Assembly (NCBI GenBank): GCA_022747635.1
Contig: JAKTNV010000076.1
Location: 1,491,245 to 1,555,244, forward strand
Direction: 5' to 3'
DNA: 64,000 nt
DNA from: Hetaerina americana
Lineage: Eukaryota; Arthropoda; Insecta; Odonata; Calopterygidae
Position numbers and translations under genes: made by a program
Notes under the pieces: model-generated
The model's input: the letters and a program-made list of their open reading frames with translations, nothing else
Databases searched by the model: none
What the model was told of the DNA's origin: nothing
In this document: positions 1 to 9,950 of the stretch, one piece after another
Position numbering within the stretch: position 1 is the stretch's first letter
Layout: every line of letters starts with the position of its first letter

Positions 1-2170
1 TAATTGTTACCACGAGTCTACCAGGAGAATGTACAATGAACCGCTTGAGAAAAGCGCCGCAAGGCTCTTCTCAGACGAGGAAGTCAGTGAAGCCATCTAC
101 CTGATAAGAGATGGCAAAGCCCCCGGCCACGACCAGATTCCGGGTACTGTAATAAGAAAACTGTGTCAGCCTATCTCAGGAGAGCTAACCAATATCATTA
201 ATGATTGTATAGCCCTCTCATACTTTCCGAACACCTGGAAACTTGGGAAGCTACACGCTATTCTAAAAGATAAGCGTAAAGACCCAGCGAACGCTGAAGC
301 ATTCCGACCAATCACTCTCCTCCCAGAGCTGGGAAAGGTAATGGAGAGACTTATTAAAAAGAGAATTATAGAAGAGGCTGGGGAATGCCAGATCTACCAC
401 CCCAAGCAATACGGGTTTACTCCAGGGAGAAGCACGATTGATGCCATAACTAAACTGCTGAGACTAACTAACAACGATTGCAAATACGCCATGGTGGTTT
501 TTATAGACATAAAAGGCGCTTTTGATTCCGTCTGGTGGCCATCCGTAATTAAAGAACTAAAATATTTAAGGGTCTCCAACAACCCAATAAAATTAGTCAA
601 AAACTATTTTACCAACCGCGTGATAGAATACTCCAGCAAACACCTCAAGTTCTCTAAAGTAGCCACGAAGGGGTGCCCACAGGGTTCGGTTCTGGGCCCA
701 ACCTTGTGGAACCTCTTAACCAATTCGCTTTTAAGAGAAGAACTCCCGGATAGGTGCGATATTATCGCATACGCGGATGACATCGCAGTAACTATCCCTG
801 GAAACAGCAGAAAAGAGCTGGAAATGTTGGCGGAAAAAACTCTACTTATCCTAGAAACCTGGGCAAAAAGTAACAAACTGAAGTTATCCATAGAAAAAAG
901 CCAATACATGACCCTAGGAGCAAAAATATTAAGAAACCCGGCATGTAAAATCAATGGGAAACAGCTAAAGAGAACGAAGGCCTTTAAATACCTCGGCATA
1001 CACATAGACGATAAACTTACCTTCCAACCTCACGTGAACTACACTTGCTCGAAGGTTAAGACTATCTTTGGTGCCATAAGAAGGCTTTGCCGTTGTACAT
1101 ATGGCCTCAAACCGATGGAAAACATTTATGAGGGAGTAGTAATACCCATAGTCACTTATGGGTGCGAAGTTTGGTCCCATAGAGTCAATCTCGCAAGATT
1201 CGAGAGAAAGCTAAAGGAGACACAGCGTGCCTGCTTGATAGCGATGTGCAACAGCTATTCCACCGTGAGCTGCGACGCACTCTGTATAGTGGCTGCAACT
1301 CCACCTCTAAAATACCGAATTTGGGAAAGAATTGCTATAAACAAATCGAGGAAAAAATTAAATATAGAGTATTTTACCTCTCGTTATATGCAGAAAATGC
1401 AGTACAAATATCAAAATTAAAAAGACTACTGAGACAGGAAACACATAGAGAATGGAACGACGAATGGAACAGAACAGAAAAGGGAAGGAAAACACACCGT
1501 ATATTTCCGAACATAGATGACCGGATTGAATTAAATATTAAACACACATCAGCAAGCACACAAGTGTTAACCGGACATGGAAACTTTAACTCCTACTTAA
1601 ACTTCATAGGGAAATGTTTTACCCCTCTGTGTAACTGTGGAAAAGAAGACACAGCAGAACACAGAGTGGAGGATTGTGTTTTCTATGAGACAGAGCGGCA
1701 ACTCTTATGGAACAGTATGGAAGAGAAGCTAACGAGCTTTAGGGAAATGATTACATTCTGCCTAAAGAACAACAATAACCTGCTCGGAAAATTTGCAATA
1801 AGAAAACCAGCAAATATTGAACCACAACAAGCGAACTAACTGGGAAATATTTTGTGTAAAATGTAGCAATGTATTCTATATGTCTATTGAGTGATTTTTT
1901 TTTCTTTTCTTGAATTGTTTATCATTAGTTTAACTCCCAACATATATAAGCACCTGTAGATGTTAAAATTTTAGAAAAACTTTCCTTATGTCTGATTATT
2001 TTTGTCTTTTTGTCTGTTTTGTTATGTATGTTGTTTCCTTATGTCTCATTATTGTTTGTAAAAAGGGGAACTAAGATTCAAAGGAATCCCCAACTAACTG
2101 TGAAGTAAAATAAAAGTGGACCCAGGAAACCATTGGTCAAATGGGTCCAAAAATTAAAAAAAAAATTAAA
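1..2170 (+). mobile_element. R1-clade non-LTR retrotransposon, 3' part
   Basis: The window opens inside a non-LTR retrotransposon. The reading frame is already open at base 2, so the element, including its expected endonuclease domain, continues upstream of the window. The reverse transcriptase and C-terminal region run to 1,839. A roughly 330-nt 3' untranslated region follows, ending in an A-rich stretch (about 2,150-2,170). At 2,171 the sequence changes abruptly to a reverse-strand LINE, so this is the 3' insertion junction or a flush boundary. The D-I-K-G-A-F-D-x-V-W-W form of motif A and the C-terminal Cys/His knuckle point to the R1 clade; this is a family-level inference. Target specificity (rDNA or otherwise) cannot be judged because the 5' flank is outside the window. 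Confidence 0.85.
2..1839 (+). pseudogene. R1-type ORF2, reverse transcriptase and C-terminus, frameshifted
   Basis: This encodes a reverse transcriptase that would copy the element RNA at the insertion site. Counting from the first ATG (29), motif A FIDIKGAFD lies at residues 158-166, motif B GCPQGSVLGP near 215-224 and motif C YADD at 248-251. All three catalytic aspartates are present. A fingers segment (RDGKAPGHDQIP) and the thumb-like FKYLGIHIDD also match the family. The first frame stops at 1,420. The C-terminal part continues in another frame to 1,839 and carries a zinc-knuckle-like C-N-C-G...H-x4-C near 1,630-1,675. The frame change falls around 1,345-1,380, close to an A6 run, so one indel has broken the gene. 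The start at 29 is not the true start, since the frame is open upstream. The copy looks fairly young: one frameshift and no internal stop. Confidence 0.85.
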
Positions 2171-2700
2171 ACCCCTTGGCTGACTGACAAACTAAAGCTT
2201 GGTCATCAGCAAACCTAACTGACTTTACGAATTCCCCGCCCACTTTCATTCCTACCTCCAGTTCTTCCCATGCCTCTTTAATCATTTCTTCTGCATACAG
2301 GTTGAACAGCAACGGTGATAATGGGCAACCCTGCCTCACACCTCTTCCGAACACTGTCCATCCGGACACCCCGTTCCGCACCCGCACCTGAGCAGTCTGA
2401 GACATGTACAAGTTGCGGATTAGCCTCCTTTCCCTCCAATCTATACCTATTTTCTTCAATATACTCACTAGTTTTTCCCAGTTCACTCTACCAAACGCCT
2501 TTTCGAAATCTACGGAACAGGCAAATGATTGCATTCTATATTCCTGTCGATTAGTGATCACATTACTGCAAGGGTATCGAGCGTCTCTCTCCCTTTCCTA
2601 AACCCAAACTAATCATCCCCTAAGTAATCATTTTCCCTACTCTCTATCCTTTTGTTTATGATCCTGAGAACAACTTTAGCTGCGTGGGATATCAAACTTA
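2171..2700 (-). pseudogene. LINE reverse-transcriptase fragment (family L)
   Basis: The minus strand encodes part of a LINE reverse transcriptase. Reading from about 2,690 down, broken frames give a segment like AAKVVLRIINKRIESREN, then FGFRKGRETLDTLAVM. From 2,561 an open stretch follows with motif A (VDFEKAFGRVNW), RLIRNLYMSQTAQVRVRNG, motif B (RGVRQGCPLSPLLFNLYAEE) and motif C changed to FADDQALV. The open stretch ends at 2,166. It is truncated at both ends, by the R1-type tail at 2,170 and by a (TA)n microsatellite at 2,704. The same family recurs at 39,940-41,690 and as 3' tails at 7,960, 28,546, 49,560 and 55,690. I do not assign a clade; L1-like or RTE-like groups share these motifs. 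Confidence 0.8.
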
Positions 2701-2703
2701 TTG

Positions 2704-2773
<70 letters not shown>

Positions 2774-2851
2774 ATGTATGTATGTGTGTGTGTGTGTCTG
2801 TGTGTGTGTGTGTCTGTGTGTGGGTGTGTTTGTGTGTGGGTGTGTGTGTGA
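2704..2851. repeat. Compound microsatellite (TA)n then (TG)n
   Basis: About 73 nt of nearly pure TA is followed by about 75 nt of TG with occasional C or G interruptions. It forms the boundary between the LINE fragment and the next mariner fragment. Reading frames through it encode only Ile/Tyr and Val/Cys runs and are not genes. Confidence 0.95.
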
Positions 2852-2880
2852 GAATCAGTAGGGAGAAACCCCTGAAAAAC

Positions 2881-3127
2881 CAGGTCTGTCGGGAAAGTAT
2901 CCAGTCACGCAATATTTTAAGAAAAATAGCCTACCTATGGCAATGATGCCACAGTCCCCTTTGAAGTATTTCCCTTGAGACCACACCCGCTTATCCCGGC
3001 TTCTCTTTAACTTTTCAAAACAATCGGCAAAGTCCTTTTTCGGTATGATCATCAGTCGCCTGGTCGTATTCTTTATCTCGTCAACCGACTGATGGGAGCA
3101 CTGAGCTTTTGCTTCAGGGTCATAGCC
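2881..3127 (-). mobile_element. Mariner fragment, internally deleted
   Basis: On the minus strand this reads YDPEAKAQCSHQ, a segment that lies just after the first catalytic Asp in mariner transposases. It then jumps directly to SVDEIKNTTRR and IPKKDFADCFEKLKR with YFKGD, the usual mariner C-terminus. The middle of the protein, including the second and third catalytic Asp, is missing. The element end at about 2,881 carries a terminal-repeat-like sequence starting CAGGTCTGTCGGGAAAGTAT. The other terminus was not found: at 3,131 the sequence becomes a different mariner in the opposite orientation. The assignment to mariner rests on these short motifs and is solid at superfamily level only. Confidence 0.7.
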
Positions 3128-3130
3128 TTA

Positions 3131-3417
3131 GACCCATGACTCAATGCCAGTACCATTGGACTTCTCTTTGTTCCTAAGAATAAAAAGGTGCTTTAATGGC
3201 AACCATTTTGGAACGTTGTATACAGTCATAGAAGCTTTGACGATGTCCCCGAACGAGATTCCCGTCGAAGCCTTCCAGGAAGCGTGCCGCGTCTGGCGAT
3301 AGGCGCTCTCTTCTGTCGTGCTGTCCATAAGGGTGCTATTTTGAAGAATTTTAGTAATCTACACTTTGATCTGCCATTAATTTTTCCCCGGATTATTTAT
3401 TTCGGGACAGCCCATGC
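3131..3417 (+). mobile_element. Mariner 3' fragment, same family as 6,341-6,884
   Basis: The plus strand matches the last third of the mariner at 6,341-6,884. It has FLRIKRCFNGNHFGTL, then NEIPVEAFQEACRVWR and a closely similar 3' untranslated tail (GGGTGCTATTTTGAAGAA). It ends in the terminal-repeat remnant TTATTTCGGGACAG near 3,417. The aspartate in PLDFSLF corresponds to the third catalytic position. The 5' half is absent, and the fragment abuts an oppositely oriented mariner of another family at 3,127. Confidence 0.7.
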
Positions 3418-6338
3418 ATGAGTGAGGAAGAATGGAAAACTCAGAAAATATTAGACCGTCAAAGAAAATGAACGAATATATGCTACACAGATGAATTTGT
3501 CAAATAAATCAAAACTGAAATAAAATATGTAAAGAAGAGATATAGTCAGAAATTTTATTGGAATTTATTCATAAATATGCCATTCAACATCTTATTAACG
3601 ATAAGGAAACTATTAAGCATTCGCCTTCTCTCTCACAAATTAAGCTCAAACCACAACCATTCCTTTTTTTCCTTTCTGGAATTTTCATACTTTTTCCATA
3701 CGTATATTTCCTATTGTCCGTTTTTAAATCCGCCCTATTGTTGATGACCGTTATTAGACCATACGCCGAAATTCTCCTCCGCTAAAGTTTAAAAAAAATC
3801 GGAGGCCTCGATAAGTTGTTCTGGTAGCACAGCAACAGCCACGAGATGATAATTTCTAATGATCGTGAAATAATCTTCTTGCAAAATCCAGCTCACCAGA
3901 GTAGGGGTCGGCAATATTTCTCATGTCATGAGACATGGATAAGAGAGTGGCATGATGACTTTTGGACCCACCCAGTTCCTTGCGTCATTTCCATCGCTTT
4001 GATTCCTCATGAAGCGATTAGCCGTAATTTGCATTTAATGTTCATCAGTTTTCGGGCGCAATAGGTGAACTTTCGTAGATCTTACATTTAAGGAAATCGA
4101 AGAAAGATAAGTAGAACTTTGGCCGGTGAAATGATAAATAGATAAACATGCTAGCCCACGTATCAGGGAGAGTCAAATGAAAATCTTGAAACTTATATAT
4201 TTTTAAACCCGTCATTTCTTGAACACAAAAGGATCCCAGTTATATTATTTACACATGTACTCTCCGTAGTATGCAATAGAAATATTCCAGCACTTATAAA
4301 GTTCACAATAGCTCTAGAAATACCATCGCTTTAAGTGCTACTAAGGCCAATGGTGTCAATACTTGGTGCGTCTGACCTGGTCGGGGGGGTCTCTTGGAGA
4401 AGTAATGCGTTTGCCTCTCAGAGAAGTAATGCTCAATGAAGTAATGTACAGGAAATACCTTGTTCACATGTAAACTTTTCGGTGTGACAGGGATGAATCT
4501 TCAACTTTCATTCACTGATGAATTTCATTGTTCCTCCTCTTAAATACTCAACAAACAAATGAGACAATGCTGTTCCTTTCTGGTGCATGTTGCAAATGCA
4601 GCTGTTATTTTTAAACTCTTGATGCACCATATTGTTGCTTTCTGGCATGATGGTACTAAATGTGGCACACTTATTAAATCATGGATATCACTATTGTCAA
4701 CCAACATGACAGGGATGCCATTTTGAAAGTTGAGTTTTTTTATCACTTTCAAGGATTTCACTTCATTCACCCTCGTAATTTTATTTTTTCTCAGGGAGAG
4801 ATTTTGATTGAGCAACAAAGAGAAGATTTTTATCAAAGGGAGCATCTCAAGTTCCTGAAACGGGCAATAAGTTAATAGCGAGAGTACGTAATTAGTTAAA
4901 AATATTTTATGACAACATTTTCGATTAAGTTTCTTTAATATCTGTCAACTTAATTCTAAATAATCGCTTATTGCTACGTTTTTCCATAGAAATCGAATTC
5001 ATTAAATCCGTTCTTTTGCCTACCGACTCGCTTTCCCACACTTGCAAGAGCGTCTATGCAGTTTAATTGGACAAAAATTACGGTCTTCATCAATTATCCT
5101 TCATTCCTTATAACGCTTCCCTCAGTGCCTCAGATGTAATAATATCAACCTATACAGAAACATTTGCACCATTTACCTATTATATTCTTCATTCGGTCCA
5201 CTTCCTCAAAATGGCGAAGATTCGGAGGAAAAACACTAAATTATTGCAAAAAAATTCCTTAATCAGAACATATAGCACTTATCTCAAGTTATAAATTCGA
5301 CTTTTATCTCCGTAGTTGCAGAACTTAAGTCGCTATTTTATGGTGCAAGGAATGAATCTGTTTCTTACCGACGGAAAATGTATTCTTCTAATCGTAAGAA
5401 CAGCTAAGAATTAAACGGAAATTTGTTTAAGAAAACCCTAAGAAAAATGTTTCCCTTAAGCTACCGCGACCTGTGGAAAAGAAAATTCGTTTCAATTTCG
5501 TAATATTCCCGCACGCATTTACTATCGTGAAACGAATCGATTCACGCCCATAACATACCAAAGCGTGTAAGAGTGAAAAAGTGGAGGAGATATCTTGAGA
5601 CTCTTATTAGTCTTACGAAGTCGATACCATTCCTAATGACGTACGCATGTCAGATCGCTACGTCGGTGCGTTGAACCTTGAAGATTCGAGTCGTCAAATG
5701 CTGAACTTTTATATTTCTGAAGGAATATAGACCACGCGTTAGAGATTCACGACTGTCGCCAACGTCATTAAGCCTTCTGTGTGATGACAGTAGCGTCTCC
5801 GGAGTGGTCAAGTGCGCGAGTTTCAGTGGAGAAAAAAGTGATATCATTCCGCTAAGGCATTAGTGTAAGGAGTATAAATGCACGCAAACAGCGACGCAAA
5901 CATCATGGGTGCTCTGAGGGATCGAAGTCATTTTCGTGAGGGTGGAGGTGGGAATGAATCTCGCAAACTTGAGCTCATGAGAAAAGCTTTCACACAATTA
6001 CATCCCCACATACGGAATTAGAACGTGACGGAAGAGGGTTCGCATGTTATAACGGTGGAATACAATGCCGTCCCGTCGTCGGTGACGTGTCCCGTCCCCG
6101 CGAGGCTAGAAACGGATGTTTTTCACGTCTTAAGACTGATTTCTATTGAGTTCATAAGATCAAGTTATTTCCATCATTCTTTTCTACCATCCAATAGTCA
6201 TTCTTACTACCCATTCAAAACCTATTCTCCTACAATAACCGCCTAAGCCATGAAAAAACAAGGAAACAAAATAATAACAAATTATGTATGAATATTTTGA
6301 GTGCGTGAGCTTAAGGTTATCTGTATGCTAGTACGACA
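3418..6338. other. No gene recognised
   Basis: AT-rich sequence with only short reading frames, none with a recognisable domain, splice context or repeat match. A local CpG-richer patch lies at about 5,600-5,950 with nothing I can name in it. Confidence 0.6.
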
Positions 6339-6340
6339 TA

Positions 6341-6884
6341 GGTTCCGTCCCAAAAATAAGTAAAAGAAGGCTCATCGCCTTTTTCTACTCAAAAGGAGTT
6401 ATCCACAAAGAGTTTTTGCATCAGGGACAGATAGCGAACAGTAAGTTTTACGTGGAAGTCCTCGAAAGGTTGCCGAAAAGAGTGCAACGCGTTAGGAAGG
6501 ACATATTTGCCAACTGGAGGCTCAATCACGCCGCCCCACATCGCCTTCTCGTGACCGAGGACCTGGCCAAGCACAAGGTGGAAATGGTGCCCAAGTCACC
6601 CTACAGCTCCGTTGTAGCACCGCCGGACTTATTTTTGTTCCCAAGAATAAAAAGGAGTTTGAAAGGCAGCCGTTTTGGAACGCTGGATAACGTCAAATAA
6701 GCAGTGTCGAGGTGCCTGAACGAGGTTCCGGATGACGCCTTCGAGGAAGCGTACCGCGACTGGCAGTAGCACTGGCATCTGTGAGTCGATGTGTAAGGGT
6801 GCTATTTTGAAGAACTTTAGTAATTTGTGCTTTGATCTGGGAATTTTTTCCCCGATTAATTCTACTTATTTTTTGGACAGTCCG
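6341..6884 (+). mobile_element. Deleted mariner with both ends
   Basis: Flanking TA dinucleotides (6,339-6,340 and 6,885-6,886) bracket diverged inverted ends that share GTCC, an A-rich run and AATAAGTA. Only the second half of a transposase remains. It reads GVIHKEFLHQGQI, FYVEVLERLPKRV, then LNHAAPHRLLVTEDLAKHKVEM, YSSVVAPPDLFLFPRIKRSL and NEVPDDAFEEAYRDWQ. The expected H-D-N-A-P-x-H block with the second catalytic Asp is changed to NHAAPH. The third Asp (APPD) survives. The N-terminal helix-turn-helix domains and the first Asp are deleted, so the first coding codons follow almost directly on the left terminal repeat. It is a non-autonomous remnant about 544 bp long. Confidence 0.8.
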
Positions 6885-6886
6885 TA

Positions 6887-7849
6887 CATATAGTACTTTG
6901 CATAGTACGTATTAGGGGCACTATTAAAATAAAGACACACACAAAATCGACACACAGAGAAAAGGTACGTTTCAGCGGCGAGGCTGCCATCGCCGGACGT
7001 AGAAGAATTTTCAATTTCCTGTCTCTCTCACACACACACGCACATAAATACACGTGCGTATGCGCGAGTGTGTGTGTGTGTGCGCGTGTGTGTATACGTA
7101 GAAACGAGAAAAAATACTGCAAAACAAACCCTGTTCATTGACATTTCCCTTCCGAACAAAAGCACCTCTTTACTAGAAATATTCATTCCTTTAACTATCC
7201 AGCCTCACATTCAGAGGGGACATGCCTGATTAATAGCGGGCTTTTCAAACCCATAGAAATAGAAAGTTTATCCACGAAGGTTTAAAAAAGTTCATCAATT
7301 GTATTTTTCAATCGAAAGCAGATTTCAATCGCTGAATAGGGATGTAAACAGGTGAAATCGAGAAATAGTTTTGTGATTATATAATTCTTATTTCACAATC
7401 AACTGCGTGCTCAGAGTACGAAGAGGAAGTGGATACTTCCAACTAGATGTGCCTCTGCTGTAATCTGAGAGATATTACGACGATGTGCAAATAAAGGCAC
7501 ACAGCAGTCGGTGCTTACGTTAGCCCATCCATTATGGTACCTTCGCCTGACTGGGATCTATCAATACTAATCCAAAGGAAATTTCAACATTAATGTAGGT
7601 AAACTTCTACTAATGCTAAATTTAAAAAAAATAATTTTTCACGTCAATCCTTTCACGAGGGTTTTCCATTGAGGTCAATTTTGCGATAATAAGTAAATTG
7701 AGAAGTGCCCATAGAACTCCATAATGGATTGAAAAGAATTTATAAACATCGCCAAGACAGCAATCATTTGAATTTATTTAATAGATATAATATTTTATTA
7801 CATATATACATAATATATCATTTCTCCTGCGTCCGACGATGGCGGACAT
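6887..7849. other. Noncoding, with (CA)n/(GT)n microsatellite
   Basis: No gene is seen. A compound CA and GT simple repeat lies at about 7,027-7,095. The rest is AT-rich unique-looking sequence. Confidence 0.6.
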
Positions 7850-7900
7850 GTGGATGTTTATTTTGTGTCCATGGCACATGGACACAAAATAAACATCCAC
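7850..7900. repeat. Perfect 24-bp inverted repeat, 3-nt loop
   Basis: The left arm at 7,850-7,873 starts GTGGATGTTTAT. The right arm at 7,877-7,900 is its exact reverse complement, with GCA between them. All 24 pairs match. It would form a short perfect hairpin in single-stranded DNA or RNA. No transposon terminal-repeat or terminator context is visible. The lack of any mismatch among decayed neighbours suggests recent formation. Confidence 0.95.
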
Positions 7901-7959
7901 GCATTACTTAGCCTCGCCCAAGACAACCTGACCCTACAGATGCGTGTGCAATAAACCCT

Positions 7960-8240
7960 TCTTTAATTCCACATAAATTCTACCTCCCTTCATTTCGTCA
8001 ACATTCCTATTCTTTTCCTCCCTCTTTCGTGCTTGGCTAACCTTCTCTCATCTATCACTATCTTCAACATTCATTCCTTCACCAAATAAAATGCTCTGCA
8101 TCCACCCTTCCTGCCTCCAAAGGATTTCATCAGTTTTTCTATCTCCTCTCCCGCAACGCCAAGTACATACTTCGTTTGTTTTCCTTACTTTCCACCTATT
8201 TTATCTTTCTCCACGCCCATATCTATATACTACCAAATCG
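7960..8240 (-). mobile_element. Family L LINE 3' tail fragment
   Basis: The sequence resembles the tails at 39,940-40,230 and 55,690-56,050. Shared landmarks in the same order are CATCCACCCTTCCTGCCT, a C/T-rich stretch with TCTCCTCTCCC, then TTTGTTTTCCTTAC and TTTCTCCACGCCC. On the minus strand this would be the end of ORF2 and the 3' region. It is too decayed to translate. Confidence 0.5.
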
Positions 8241-8325
8241 ACGCCTATCGGCTGCGGAAAACTCCGCTTCAGGACCAATTTTTCACAAATATTTTCTTAA
8301 CTTCCTTATTCATCGATCCTGTCAC

Positions 8326-8880
8326 GACTATAGGGGGTGGGTCAGCGTTGGTATCTGGTGTTTAGTCAGGAACTCGCGGACTCGTAGGGCGTTGTGGTAA
8401 GGCGCGTTGTCGTGATGGAGTTGCCAGGTAGCGGAGATGTATTTTCACGTCCTGATGACCCTTTTTCGGAGTCTTTCCAGCAAAACCACATAGTAGGCAG
8501 CGTTAACTGTCCTTCCTTAAGGACTAACACTTTCCTCATCGCTAAATCTTCAGTAAAAATATGAAACGCAACACTAGATGACATGTTCAGTTCATTGGCA
8601 ACCATCTTGATACTCAATCGACGGTCAGAGTCCAACAATTGTCAAACACGAGCCACATTATTGTCGGTTTTGCTGGCTGACGGCTGCCCAGAGGGTTGTT
8701 CGTCGTGAACCTCTTTCCGACCCTCCTTAAAGGCCTCAAACCACCCCGAAACTTGTGAGTAGGACAGAGCAGAGTCCCCGTAAGCCTCTCGAATCATTTT
8801 GTTAGTCTCATCAACAGATATTTTCAGTTTAGCATAAAACTTAATCGCTCAACGTTGCTCGATCGTCGATTCCATTTTGT
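8326..8880 (-). pseudogene. Mariner transposase, 5' two-thirds, decayed
   Basis: From an ATG at 8,873-8,875 the minus strand reads MESTIEQR-stop-AIKFYAKL, then EAYGDSALSYSQVSGWFEAF and GRKEVHDEQPSGQPSASKT. These are the first DNA-binding helix-turn-helix and linker of a mariner transposase. DSDRRLSIKMVANELNMS is the second helix-turn-helix. After FTEDLAMRKV there is a deletion that removes the first catalytic Asp region. In another frame it continues LERLRKRVI, then WQLHHDNAPYHNALRVREFL, which contains the second catalytic Asp. Homology stops at about 8,330, before the third Asp. At least two stops sit where arginine CGA is expected, consistent with C-to-T decay at CpG. No terminal repeats were recognised. 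Confidence 0.8.
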
Positions 8881-9057
8881 AGTGACACGGCCGGCGCGCA
8901 GAGGTTTACTGTACCCAAACCCGGTAGACTACCAACATTACTCGTATCATTATTCACGCTTAAATCGCCAATTCCTAAATCTGCCTATGTTAACAATCAC
9001 TTACTCAATCAAAAGTTAAAGAACTACTCGCACTACAGGGCATGATAAAAATTAAAA

Positions 9058-9296
9058 GTCATAAATATAGTTATCAATCTGAAGGTCGGTTTGGTAGGTG
9101 ATATTAGAATTCACCCAGTACTAAGCCCGATGACGAGTGAAATTCACACACCAGGGTAAGAGGGCCAGTTCCTTTCCCTGTGCCGGTTATGGTTTCCCAG
9201 GAAGATCTGGCACCCGAAAAATCACACAGCGTGGGTGGAGCAGAGGTTGCCCAGAGAAGCTTGCCCGGGAATCGAAATCGGACCCTCCGATCAGTA
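9058..9296 (-). mobile_element. SINE family S1, 5'-truncated
   Basis: This matches the SINE at 19,967-20,834 in reverse. Shared blocks are GGTCGGTTTGGT, the GTGTGTGAATTTCAC palindrome-like stretch, GGAAAGGAACTGG and GGAAACCATAACCGG. The tRNA-derived box B (GATTTCGATTCCC) is present; box A is missing. The copy lacks the mariner insertion present in the 20-kb copy, so it serves as the empty-site reference. Confidence 0.75.
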
Positions 9297-9299
9297 TTC

Positions 9300-9717
9300 G
9301 TTTTTCAGTCATTTCCGTTTTATTTCTGCTTTTATTTCACTGTAAACATTTTTTGTCTCAATTTTGTTTCATATAGCTAAAACCTAACCTAATTTGAAGC
9401 GTTTTCACAGCTCAAATCTTTAAGCCAATTTCAAAATAGCTCACAAATTTTTTCTCGCATTTTTTTCAAAACCACTTTTTTAAAAACGAAAAGACAAAAA
9501 TACTACACAAATACACTCATTATAAATAAACCTATATCATTCATGACAGAAGGTCTATAATGCGAAGTGAACCCTACAAAATCGAGGCTACCATCTCGTA
9601 TATACGACGCATTTCATGGGTTCATGTAGTTTTGGGTATACTGACTTCCAACTCCTAGTACCCGGCCTCGTATCCCGGCGGCGGTAGAAAAGTCAATTAC
9701 TCCACATAACCATCATT
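9300..9717. other. No gene recognised
   Basis: AT-rich sequence with no coding signal, repeat match or RNA gene that I can support. Confidence 0.5.
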
Positions 9718-9950
9718 AATTTATTTATTTATTCAGTATTAGTCCAAAAACAGCACATTTTGGCCTTTATATCGAACTATTAACAACGACAACAATGGTC
9801 ACATTTACAAACACCCAAGCCCTAGATGGAGGGAAACTCACCCAGGCGGGAATCGAACCCGCGACCTTTGGAATGGCAGACGAGGACGTTACCCCGCCCC
9901 CACCGGGGTCATGTCGCAAATGGCCTCAGCTGTCGACCACCTCACCTGTT
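9718..9950 (-). mobile_element. tRNA-derived SINE, family S2
   Basis: On the minus strand a tRNA-like head contains GGGTAACGTCCTCGTCTGCC, then box B inside GGTCGCGGGTTCGATTCCCG. An unrelated body of about 130 nt follows, ending in an (AATA)n tail at about 9,718-9,735. This is the classic tRNA-head, body and simple-tail plan of a SINE. It is a different family from S1, with a different head and tail. The tRNA-like part is not a functional tRNA gene, since no acceptor stem closes around it. Confidence 0.75.

Noticed and set aside
2652..2946. Open frames rich in Tyr/Ile and Cys/Val
   Set aside because: They are translations of the (TA)n(TG)n microsatellite. The same applies to frames at 19,715-20,109 and 24,575-24,952.
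9378..9392. CCTAACCTAA resembling the insect telomere repeat
   Set aside because: Only two units; expected by chance in AT-rich DNA.
9840..9910. tRNA gene on the minus strand
   Set aside because: Box B is good, but there is no acceptor stem and a SINE-like body and AATA tail follow.
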